DNA from: Ptiloglossa arizonensis
Taxonomy: Eukaryota; Arthropoda; Insecta; Hymenoptera; Colletidae
Reading direction: 5' to 3'
Length of the DNA: 64,000 nt
Assembly: GCF_051014685.1 (NCBI RefSeq)
Contig: NW_027478417.1
Location: forward strand, 1,426,001 to 1,490,000
In this document: piece after piece, positions 52,583 through 63,888 of the stretch
How the letters are laid out: every line of letters starts with the position of its first letter
Numbering within the stretch: the stretch's first letter is position 1
Notes under the pieces: generated by a model
Database searches by the model: none
What the model was told of the DNA's origin: nothing
What the model saw: the letters and a program-made list of their open reading frames with translations, nothing else
Made by a program: the position numbers and the translations under genes

Positions 52583-55500
52583 TGTTGCATCTGAAAGCAG
52601 AAACTCGCCCGATTACAGTGGTGTGTGTACATTTCCCTAGGCCATTCCAGTTATTGGTTTCGTGTATCAGACCGGCGAAAATTTTGATGGTTTCTCAACC
52701 ATTCCTTAACTTCAAACTCCCATATCTCGCGAACGGATTCACGAACTCGAGAAATTCCTGTTGCATCCGAAAGTAGAAACTCGCACGATTACAACTGCAT
52801 GTGTAGTTCTCCCCTAGGCCTTTGTAGTTATTGGTTTCGAGTATCAGACTTGCGAAAATTTTGATGGTTGCTCAAGCGTTCCTTAAATTCAAACTCCCAT
52901 ATCTCGCGAACGGATTGACGAACTCGAGAAATTCCTGTCTCATCTGAAAGTAGAAACTCGCCCGAATACAGCGGTAAGTGTACTTTTCCCCTAGGCCATT
53001 CCAGTTATTGGTTTCGAGTATCAGACCAGCGAAATTTTTGATGGTTTCTCAACCATTCCTTAACTTCAAAGTCCCATATCTCGCGGACGGATTGACGAAC
53101 TCGAGAAATTCCTGTTGCATCTGAAAGTAGAAGCTCGCCCGATTACAGCGGTATGTGTATTTTAGCCCTAGGCCATAGTAGTTATTGGTTTCGAGTATCA
53201 GAGTTGCGAAAATTTTGATGGTTTCTCAACCATTCCTTAATTTCAAACTCCCATATCGCAGGAAGGGATTGACCATCTCGAGAAATTCCTGTTGCATCTG
53301 AAAGTAGAAAATCGCCCGATTACAGTGGTGTGTGTACTTTTCCCCTAGGCAATTCCAGTTATTGGTTTCGAGTATCAGACCAGCGAAAATTTTGATGGTT
53401 TCTCAACCGTTCCTTAAATTCAAACTCCCATATCTCGCGAACGGATTGACGAACTCGAGAAATTCCTGTCTCATCTGAAAGTAGAAACTCGCCCGAATAC
53501 AGCGGTAAGTGTACTTTTCCCCTAGGCCATTACAGTTATTGGTTTCGAGTATCAGACCAGCGAAATTTTTGATGGTTTCTCAACCATTCCTTAACTTCAA
53601 AGTCCCATATCTCGCGAACGGATTGACGAACTCGAGAAATTCCTGTTGCATCTGAAAGTAGAAGCTCGCCCGATTACAGCGGTATGGGTATTTTATCCCT
53701 AGGCTATAGTAGTTATTGGTTTCGAGTATCAGAGTTGCGAAAATTTTGATGGTTTCTCAACCATTCCTTAACTTCAAACTCCCATATCTCGCGAACGGAT
53801 TGTCGAACTCGCGAAGTTCCTATTTCTTCTGAAAGTAGAAACTCGCCCCATTACAATGGTGTGTGTACTTTTCCCCTAACCCATAGTAGTTATGGGTTTC
53901 GAGTATCAGACTTGCGAAAATTTTGATGGTTTGTCAACCATTCCTTAACTTCAAACTCCCATATCTCGCGAAAGGATTGACGAACTCGAGAAATTCCTGT
54001 TGCATTTGAAAGTAGAAACTCGCACGATTACAACGGTATGTGTATTTCTCCCCTAGGCCTTTGTAGTTAATGGTTTCGGAAATCAGACTTGCGAAAATTT
54101 TGATGGTTTCTCATCCATTCCTTAACTTCAAACTCCCATATCTCGCGAACGGATTGACGAACTCGCGAAGTTCCTATTGCTTCTGAAAGTAGAAACTCGC
54201 CCCATTACAATGGTGTGTGTACTTTTCCCCTAACCCATAGTAGTTATGGGTTTCGAGTATCAGACTTGCGAAAATTTTGATGGTTTCTCAACCATTCCTT
54301 AAATTCAAAGTCCCATATCTCGCGAACGGATTGACGAACTCGAGAAATTCCTGTTGCATCTGAAAGTAGAAGCTCGCCCGATTACAGCGGTATGTGTATT
54401 TTAGCCCTAGGCCATGGTAGTTATTGGTTTCGAGTATCAGAGTTGCGAAAATTTTGATGGTTTCTCAACCATTCCTTAATTTCAAACTCCCATATCTCAG
54501 GAACGGATTGACCATCTCGAGGAATTCCTGTTGCATCTGAAAGTAGAAAATCGCCCGATTACAGTGGTGTGTGTACTTTTCCCCTAGGCCATTCCAGTTA
54601 TTGGTTTCGAGTATCAGACCAGCGAAATTTTTGATGATTTCTCAACCATTCCTTAACTTCGAACTCCCGTATATCGCGAACGAATTGACGAACTCGAGAA
54701 ATTCCTGTTGCATCTGAAAGCAGAAACTCGCCCGATTACATCGGTATGTGTATTTTAGCCCTAGGCCATGGTAGTTATTGGTTTCGAGTATCAGAGTTGC
54801 GAAAATTTTGATGGTTTCTCAACCATTCCTTAATTTCAAACTCCCATATCTCAGGAACGGATTGACCATCTCGAGAAATTCCTGTTGCATCTGAAACTAG
54901 AAACTCGCACGACTGCAACGGCATGTGTATTTTTCCCCTAGGCCTTTGTAGTTATTGGTTTCGGGAATCTGACTTGCGAAAATTTTGATGGTTTCTCAAC
55001 CATTCCTTAACTTCAAACTCCCATATCTCGCGAACGGATTGACGAACTCGCGAAGTTCCTGTTGCTTCTGAAAGTAGAAACTCGCCTCATTACAATGGTG
55101 TGTGTACTTTTCCCCTAACCCATAGTAGTTATGGGTTTCGAGTATCAGACTTGCGAAAATTTTGATGGTTTGTCAACCATTCCTTAACTTCAAACTCCCA
55201 TATCTCGCGAACGAATTGACGAACTCGAGAAATTCCTGTTGCATCTGAAAGCAGAAACTCGCCCGATTACATCGGTGTGTGCATTTTTGCCCTAGGCCAT
55301 AGTAGTTATTGGTTTCGAGTATCAGACTTGCGAAAATTTTGATGGTTTCTCAACCATTCCTTAACTTCAAACTCCCATATCTCGCGAACGGATTGACGAA
55401 CTCGCGAAGTTCCTGTTGCTTCTGAAAGTAGAAACTCGCCCCATTACAATGGTGTGTGTACTTTTCCCCTAACCCATAGTAGTTATGGGTTTCGAGTATC

Positions 55501-57183
55501 AGACTTGCGAAAATTTTGATGGTTTGTCAACCATTCCTTAACTTCAAACTCCCATATCTCGCGAACGGATTGACGAACTCGAGAAATTCCTGTTGCATCT
55601 GAAAGTAGAAGCTCGCCCGATTACAGCGGTATGGGTATTTTATCCCTAGGCTATGGTAGTGATTGGTTTCGAGTATCAGAGTTGCGAAAATTTTGATGGT
55701 TTCTCAACCGTTCCCTAATTTCAAACTCCCATATCTCAGGAACGGATTGACGATCTCGAGAAATTCCTGTTGCATCTGAAAGTAGAAACACGCCCGATTA
55801 CAGTGGTGTGTGTACTTTTCCCCTAGGCAATTCCAGTTATTCGTTTCGAGTATCAGACCAGCGAAAATTTTGATGGTTTCTCAACCATTCCTTAAATTCT
55901 AACTCCCATATCTCGCGAACGGATTGACGAACTCGAGAAATTCCTGTTGCATCTGAAAGTAGAAACTCGCCCGATTACAATGGTGTGTGTACTTTTCCCC
56001 TAGGCCATTCCAGTTATTGGTTTCGAGTATCAGACCAGCGAAAATTTTGATGGTTTCTCAACCATTCCTTAACTTCAAACTCCCATATCTCGCGAACGAA
56101 CTGACGAACTCGAGAAATTCTTGTTGCATCTGAAAGCAGAAACTCGCCCGATTACAGTGGTGTGTGTACATTTCCCCTAGGCCATTCCAGTTATTGGTTT
56201 CGTGTATCAGACCAGCGAAAATTTTGATGGTTTCTCTACCATTCCTTAAATTCAAACTCCCATATCTCGCGAACGGATTCACGAACTCGAGAAATTCCTG
56301 TTGCATCCGAAAGTAGAAACTCGCACGATTACAACTGCATGTGTATTTCTCCCCTAGGCCTTTGTAGTTATTGGTTTCGAGTATCAGACTTGCGAAAATT
56401 TTGATGGTTGCTCAAGCGTTCCTTAACTTCAAACTCCCATATCTCGCGAACGGATTGACGAACTCGAGAAATTCCTGTCTCATCTGATAGTAGAAACTCG
56501 CCCGAATACAGCGGTAAGTGTACTTTTCCCCTAGGCCATTCCAGTTATTGGTTTCGAGTATCAGACCAGCGAAATTTTTGATGGTTTCTCAACCATTCCT
56601 TAACTTCAAAGTCCCATATCTCGCGGACGGATTGACGAACTCGAGAAATTCCTGTTGCATCTGAAAGTAGAAGCTCGCCCGATTACAGCGGTATGTGTAT
56701 TTTAGCCCTAGGCCATAGTAGTTATTGGTTTCGAGTATCAGAGTTGCGAAAATTTTGATGGTTTCTCAACCATTCCTTAATTTCAAACTCCCATATCGCA
56801 GGAAGGGATTGACCATCTCGAGAAATTCCTGTTGCATCTGAAAATAGAAAATCGCCCGATTACAGTGGTGTGTGTACTTTTCCCCTAGGCCATTACAGTT
56901 ATTGGTTTCGAGTATCAGACCAGCGAAAATTTTGATGGTTTCTCAACCGTTCCTTAAATTCAAACTCCCATATCTCGCGAACGGATTGACGAACTCGAGA
57001 AATTCCTGTCTCATCTGAAAGTAGAAACTCGCCCGAATACAGCGGTAAGTGTACTTTTCCCCTAGGCCATTCCAGTTATTGGTTTCGAGTATCAGACCAG
57101 CGACAATTTTGATGGTGTCTCAACCATTCCTTAACTTCAAACTCCCATATCTCGCGAACGAACAGACGAACTCGAGAAATTCT
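52583..57183 (+). repeat. 24-26-unit block, copy 2
   Basis: Counterpart of 48335-52582. Extra monomers lie at about 53790-53970 (GGATTGTCG/CTATTTCTTCTG type) and about 55620-55795 (ATGGGTATTTTATCCC type). It begins with a unit missing one C (ACATTTCCCTAGG, about 52635). The same loss recurs at 57235 at the head of the next copy, exactly 4601 bp later. Confidence 0.88.
54665..54681 (-). other. Complete CENP-B box core match
   Basis: Same 17-mer as at 50241, 4424 bp downstream, carried along by the segmental duplication. Confidence 0.45.
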
Positions 57184-59190
57184 TGTTGCATCTGAAAGCA
57201 GAAACTCGCCCGATTACAGTGGTGTGTGTACATTTCCCTAGGCCATTCCAGTTATTGGTTTCGTGTATCAGACCGGCGAAAATTTTGATGGTTTCTCAAC
57301 CATTCCTTAACTTCAAACTCCCATATCTCGCGAACGGATTCACGAACTCGAGAAATTCCTGTTGCATCCGAAAGTAGAAACTCGCACGATTACAACTGCA
57401 TGTGTATTTCTCCCCTAGGCCATTGTAGTTATTGGTTTCGAGTATCAGACTTGCGAAAATTTTGATGGTTGCTCAAGCGTTCCTTAACTTCAAACTCCCA
57501 TATCTCGCGAACGGATTGACGAACTCGAGAAATTCCTGTCTCATCTGAAAGTAGAAACTCGCCCGAATACAGCGGTAAGTGTACTTTTCCCCTAGGCCAT
57601 TCCAGTTATTGGTTTCGAGTATCAGACCAGCGAAATTTTTGATGGTTTCTCAACCATTCCTTAACTTCAAAGTCCCATATCTCGCGGACGGATTGACGAA
57701 CTCGAGAAATTCCTGTTGCATCTGAAAGTAGAAGCTCGCCCGATTACAGCGGTATGGGTATTTTATCCCTAGGCTATGGTAGTTATTGGTTTCGAGTATC
57801 AGAGTTGCGAAAATTTTGATGGTTTCTCAACCGTTCCCTAATTTCAAACTCCCATATCTCAGGAACGGATTGACGATCTCGAGAAATTCCTGTTGCATCT
57901 GAAAGTAGAAACACGCCCGATTACAGTGGTGTGTGTACTTTTCCCCTAGGCAATTCCAGTTATTCGTTTCGAGTATCAGACCAGCGAAAATTTTGATGGT
58001 TTCTCAACCATTCCTTAAATTCTAACTCCCATATCTCGCGAACGGATTGACGAACTCGAGAAATTCCTGTTGCATCTGAAAGTAGAAACTCGCCCGATTA
58101 CAATGGTGTGTGTACTTTTCCCCTAGGCCATTCCAGTTATTGGTTTCGAGTATCAGACCAGCGAAAATTTTGATGGTTTCTCAACCATTCCTTAACTTCA
58201 AACTCCCATATCTCGTGAACGAACTGACGAACTCGAGAAATTCTTGTTGCATCTGAAAGCAGAAACTCGCCCGATTACAGTGGTGTGTGTACATTTCCCC
58301 TAGGCCATTCCAGTTATTGGTTTCGTGTATCAGACCAGCGAAAATTTTGATGGTTTCTCAACCATTCCTTAACTTCAAACTCCCATATCTCGCGAACGGA
58401 TTCACGAACTCGAGAAATTCCTGTTGCATCCGAAAGTAGAAACTCGCACGATTACAACTGCATGTGTATTTCTCCCCTAGGCCTTTGTAGTTATTGGTTT
58501 CGAGTATCAGACTTGCGAAAATTTTGATGGTTGCTCAAGCGTTCCTTAACTTCAAACTCCCATATCTCGCGAACGGATTGACGAACTCGAGAAATTCCTG
58601 TCTCATCTGATAGTAGAAACTCGCCCGAATACAGCGGTAAGTGTACTTTTCCCCTAGGCCATTCCAGTTATTGGTTTCGAGTATCAGACCAGCGAAATTT
58701 TTGATGGTTTCTCAACCATTCCTTAACTTCAAAGTCCCATATCTCGCGGACGGATTGACGAACTCGAGAAATTCCTGTTGCATCTGAAAGTAGAAGCTCG
58801 CCCGATTACAGCGGTATGTGTATTTTAGCCCTAGGCCATAGTAGTTATTGGTTTCGAGTATCAGAGTTGCGAAAATTTTGATGGTTTCTCAACCATTCCT
58901 TAATTTCAAACTCCCATATCGCAGGAAGGGATTGACCATCTCGAGAAATTCCTGTTGCATCTGAAAGTAGAAAATCGCCCGATTACAGTGGTGTGTGTAC
59001 TTTTCCCCTAGGCCATTACAGTTATTGGTTTCGACTATCAGACCAGCGAAAATTTTGATGGTTTCTCAACCGTTCCTTAAATTCAAACTCCCATATCTCG
59101 CGAACGGATTGACGAACTCGAGAAATTCCTGTCTCATCTGAAAGTAGAAACTCGCCCGAATACAGCGGTAAGTGTACTTTTCCCCTAGGC
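55580..59190 (+). repeat. Overlapping 12-unit repeat (2,123 bp)
   Basis: About 55580-57070 is repeated at about 57703-59190, offset 2123 bp (12 units minus the one base lost at 57235). Marks: ATGGGTATTTTATCCC at 55631 and 57754; GGCAATTCCAGTTATTCG at 55826 and 57949. Divergence at the right end is GCGACAATTTTG versus GCGAAATTTTTG. The offset equals that at 16.2-20.5 kb only by coincidence of unit count; the monomer types differ. Confidence 0.75.
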
Positions 59191-61330
59191 CATTACAGTT
59201 ATTGGTTTCGAGTATCAGACCAGCGAAATTTTTGATGGTTTCTCAACCATTCCTTAACTTCAAACTCCCATATCTCGCGAACGGATTGACGAACTCGAGA
59301 AGTTCCTGTTTCATCTGAAAGTAGAAACTCGCCCGATTACAACGGTATGTGTATTTTCCCCTAGGCCATAGTAGTTATTGGTTTCGAGTATCAGAGTTGC
59401 GAAAATTTTGATGGTTTCTCAACCATTCCTTAACTTCAAACTCCCATATCTCGCGAACGGATTGTCGAACTCGCGAAGTTCCTATTTCTTCTGAAAGTAG
59501 AAACTCGCCCCATTACAATGGTGTGTGTACTTTTCCCCTAACCCATAGTAGTTATGGGTTTCGAGTATCAGACTTGCGAAAATTTTGATGGTTTGTCAAC
59601 CATTCCTTAACTTCAAACTCCCATATCTCGCGAAAGGATTGACGAACTCGAGAAATTCCTGTTGCATTTGAAAGTAGAAACTCGCACGATTACAACGGTA
59701 TGTGTATTTCTCCCCTAGGCCTTTGTAGTTAATGGTTTCGGAAATCAGACTTGCGAAAATTTTGATGGTTTCTCATTCATTCCTTAACTTCAAACTCCCA
59801 TATCTTGCGAACGGATTGACGAACTCGCGAAGTTCCTATTGCTTCTGAAAGTAGAAACTCGCCCCATTACAATGGTGTGTGTACTTTTCCCCTAACCCAT
59901 AGTAGTTATGGGTTTCGAGTATCAGACTTGCGAAAATTTTGATGGTTTCTCAACCATTCCTTAAATTCAAAGTCCCATATCTCGCGAACGGATTGACGAA
60001 CTCGGGAAATTCCTGTTGCATCTGAAAGTAGAAGCTCGCCCGATTACAGCGGTATGTGTATTTTAGCCCTAGGCCATGGTAGTTATTGGTTTCGAGTATC
60101 AGAGTTGCGAAAATTTTGATGGTTTCTCAACCATTCCTTAATTTCAAACTCCCATATCTCAGGAACGGATTGACCATCTCGAGAAATTCCTGTTGCATCT
60201 GAAAGTAGAAAATCGCCCGATTACAGTGGTGTGTGTACTTTTCCCCTAGGCCGTTCCAGTTATTGGTTTCGAGTATCAGACCAGCGAAATTTTTGATGAT
60301 TTCTCAACCATTCCTTAACTTCGAACTCCCGTATATCGCGAACGGATTCACGAACTCGAGAAATTCCTGTTGCATCTGAAACTAGAAACTCGCACGACTG
60401 CAACGGCATGTGTATTTTTCCCCTAGGCCTTTGTAGTTATTGGTTTCGGGAATCTGACATGCGAAAATTTTGATGTTTTCTCAACCATTCCTTAACTTCA
60501 AACTCCCATATCTCGCGAACGGATTGACGAACTCGCGAAGTTCCTGTTGCTTCTGAAAGTAGAAACTCGCCTCATTACAATGGTGTGTGTACTTTTCCCC
60601 TAACCCATAGTAGTTATGGGTTTCGAGTATCAGACTTGCGAAAATTTTGATGGTTTGTCAACCATTCCTTAACTTCAAACTCCCATATCTCGCGAACGGA
60701 TTGACGAACTCGAGAAATTCCTGTTGCATCTGAAAGTAGAAACTCGCCCCATTACAATGGTGTGTGTACTTTTCCCCTTAGGCCATTCCAGTCATTGGTT
60801 TCGAGTATCAGACCAGCGAAATTTTTGATGGTTTGTCAACCATTCCTTAACTTCAAACTCCCATATCTCGCGAACGGATTGACGAACTCGAGAAATTCCT
60901 GTTTCATCTGAAAGTAGAAACTCGCCCGATTACAACGGTATGTGTATTTTCCCCTAGGCCATTACAGTTATTGGTTTCGAGTATCAGACCAGCGAAATTT
61001 TTGATGGTTTCTCAACCATTCCTTAACTTCAAACTCCCATATCTCGCGAACGGATTGACGAACTCGAGAAGTTCCTGTTTCATCTGAAAGTAGAAACTCG
61101 CCCGATTACATCGGTGTGTGCATTTTTGCCCTAGGCCATAGTAGTTATTGGTTTCGAGTATCAGACTTGCGAAAATTTTGATGGTTTCTCAACCATTCCT
61201 TAACTTCAAACTCCCATATCTCGCGAACGGATTGACGAACTCGCGAAGTTCCTGTTGCTTCTGAAAGTAGAAACTCGCCCCATTACAATGGTGTGTGTAC
61301 TTTTCCCCTAACCCATAGTAGTTATGGGTT
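57184..61330 (+). repeat. 24-26-unit block, rearranged copy 3
   Basis: The right part pairs with copy 2 at 5662 bp (32 units minus 2). GGATTGTCGAACTCGCG is at 53801 and 59463, and GCGAAGTTCCTATTGC at 54165 and 59827. After about 60345 the offset falls to 5485 bp, so one monomer of copy 2 (about 54700-54875) is missing. It shares the extra GGATTGTCG monomer with copy 2 but not copy 1, which orders the events. Confidence 0.78.
60327..60343 (-). other. Complete CENP-B box core match
   Basis: Third duplicate of the 50241 version, in the rearranged copy 3. The unit continues with GGATTCACG, not GAATTGACG, so the monomer is mosaic. Confidence 0.45.
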
Positions 61331-61663
61331 TCGAGTATCAGACTTGCGAAAATTTTGATGGTTTGTCAACCATTCCTTAACTTCAAACTCCCATATCTCG
61401 CGAACGGATTGACGAACTCGAGAAATTCCTGTTGCATCTGAAAGTAGAAACTCGCCCCATTACAATGGTGTGTGTACTTTTCCCCTTAGGCCATTCCAGT
61501 CATTGGTTTCGAGTATCAGACCAGCGAAATTTTTGATGGTTTGTCAACCATTCCTTAACTTCAAACTCCCATATCTCGCGAACGGATTGACGAACTCGAG
61601 AAATTCCTGTTTCATCTGAAAGTAGAAACTCGCCCGATTACAACGGTATGTGTATTTTCCCCT
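60480..61663 (+). repeat. 708-bp tetramer pair with balanced indels
   Basis: About 60480-60955 pairs with 61188-61663 at exactly 708 bp (4 x 177). Each copy contains a one-base gain (TTCCCCTTAGG, about 60776 and 61485) and, one unit later, a one-base loss (GTATTTTCCCC, about 60946 and 61655), so unit phase is restored. Confidence 0.83.
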
Positions 61664-63888
61664 AGGCCATAGTAGTTATTGGTTTCGAATATCAGACATG
61701 CGAAAATTTTGATGGTTTCTCAACCATTCCTTAACTTCAAACTCCCATATTAATGGAACGGATTGACGAACTCGAGAAATTCCTATTGCATCTGAAAGCA
61801 GAAACTCGCCCGATTACATCGGTGTGTGCATTTTTGCCCTAGGCCATAGTAGTTATTGGTTTCGAGTATCAGACTTGCGAAAATTTTGATGGTTTCTCAA
61901 CCATTCCTTAACTTCAAACTCCCATATCGCGCGAACGGCTTGACGAACACGAGAAATTCCTACTGCATCTGACAGCAGAAACTCGCCCGATTTCAACGGT
62001 ATGTTTACTTTTCCCCTAGGCCATTCCAGTTATGGGTTTCGAGTATCAGACTTGCGAAAATTTTGATGGTTTGTCAACCATTCCTTAACTTCAAACTCCC
62101 AAATCTCGCGAACGAATTGACGAACTCGACAAATTCTTCTTGCATCAGAAAGCAGAAACTCGCCCGATTACAGCGGTGTGTGTATTTTTGCCCTAGGCCA
62201 TAGTAGTTATTGGTTTCGAGTATCAGACCAGCGAAATTTTTGATGGTTTCTCAACCATTCCTTAACTTCAAACTCCCATATCTCGCGAACGGATTGACGA
62301 ACTCGAGAAGTTCCTGTTTCATCTGAAAGTAGAAACTCGCCCGATTACAACGGTATGTGTATTTTCCCCTAGGCCATAGTAGTTATTGGTTTCGAATATC
62401 AGACATGCGAAAATTTTGATGGTTTCTCATCCATTCCCTAACTTCAAACTCCCATATCTCGCGAACGGATTGACGAACTCGAGAAATTCCTGTTGCATCT
62501 GAAAGCAGAAACTCGCCCGATTACATCGGTGTGTGCATTTTTCCCCTAGGACTTTGTAGTTATTGGTTTCGGTAATCAGACTTGCGAAAATTTTGATAGT
62601 TTCTCAACCATTCCTTAACTTCAAACTTCCATATCACGCGAACGAATTGACGAACTCGAGAAATTCCTGTTGCTTCTGAAAGTAGAAACTCGCCCCATTA
62701 CAATGGTGTGTGTACTTTTCCCCTAACCCATAGTAGTTATGGGTATCGAGTATCAGACTTGCGAAAATTTTGATGGTTTGTCAACCACTCCTTCACTTCA
62801 AACTCCCATATCTCGCGAACGAATTGACGAACTCTCGAAATTCTTGTTGCATCTGAAAGCAGAAACTCGCCCGATTACAGCGGTGTGTGTATTTTTGCCC
62901 TAGGCCATAGTAGTTATTGGTTTCGGGAATCAGACTTGCGAAAATTTTGATGGTTGCACAACCATTCCTTAACTTCAAGCTCCCATATCTCGCGAACGAA
63001 TTGACGAACTCGACAAATTCTTATTGTATCTGAAAGCAGAAACTCGCCCGATTACAGCGGTGTGTGTATTTTTGCCCTAGGCCATAGTAGTTATTGGTTT
63101 CGAGTATCAGACTTGCGAAAATTTTGATCGTTTCTCAACCATTCGTTAACTTCAAACTCCCATATTATGCGAACGGATTGACGAACTCGAGAAATTCCTA
63201 TTGCATCTGAAAGCAGAAACTCGCCCGATTACATCGGTATATGTATTTTTGCCCTAGGCCATAGTAGTTATTGGTTTCGAGTTTCAGACTTGCGAAAGTT
63301 TTGATGGTTTCTCAACCATTCCTTAACTTCAAACTCCCATATCTCGCGAACGGATTGACGAACACGAGAAATTCCTATTGCTTCTAACAGCAGAAACTCG
63401 CCCGGTTTCAACGGTATGTGTACTTTTCCCCCAGGCCATTCCAGTTATTGGTTACGAGTATCAGACCAGCGAAAATTTTGATGGTTTCTCAACCATTCCC
63501 TAACTTCAAACTCCCATATCTCGCGCACGGATTGACGAACTCGCGAAGTTCCTGTTGCCTCTGAAAGTAGAAACTCGCCCCATTACAATGGTGTGTGTAC
63601 TTTTCCCCTAGGCCATTCCAGTTATTCGTTTCCAGTATCAGACTTGCGAAATTTGTTATGGTCTCTCAACCATTCCTTAACTTCAAACTCCCATATCTCG
63701 CGAACGGATGGACGAACTCGAGAAATTCCTGTTTCATCTGAAAGTAGAAATTCGCCCGATTACAACGGTATGTGTATTTTTCCCCTAGGCCATTGTAGTT
63801 ATTGGTTTCGAGTATCAGACATGCGCCAATTTTTATGGTTGCTCAACCATTCCTTCACTTCAAACTCCCATATCTCGCGAACGAATTG
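61664..63888 (+). repeat. Divergent right-hand monomers
   Basis: Units here carry unusual changes: CATATTAATGGAACGG near 61747, CATATTATGCGAACGG near 63162, CTTCTAACAGCAG near 63383, CTGACAGCAG near 61969, and a one-base T loss near 62361. I saw no strict higher-order repeat. The final full unit ends at 63888. Confidence 0.65.

Larger units (their letters stand above)
49808..62745 (+). repeat. Hairpin monomer subfamily, 12 members
   Basis: In these units the CCTAGG site is replaced by CTAACCC and TATTGG by TATGGG. This creates a perfect 8-bp inverted repeat, AACCCATA and TATGGGTT, around a 5-base loop. Starts are 49808, 50693, 51047, 53878, 54232, 55117, 55471, 59540, 59894, 60602, 61310 and 62725. 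The last has 7 bp because TATGGGTA replaces TATGGGTT. Spacings are multiples of 177 apart from known indels. Most members also have GCGAAGTTCC and TGCTTCTGAAAG in the preceding part of the unit. The subfamily is absent left of 49.8 kb. Confidence 0.85.
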
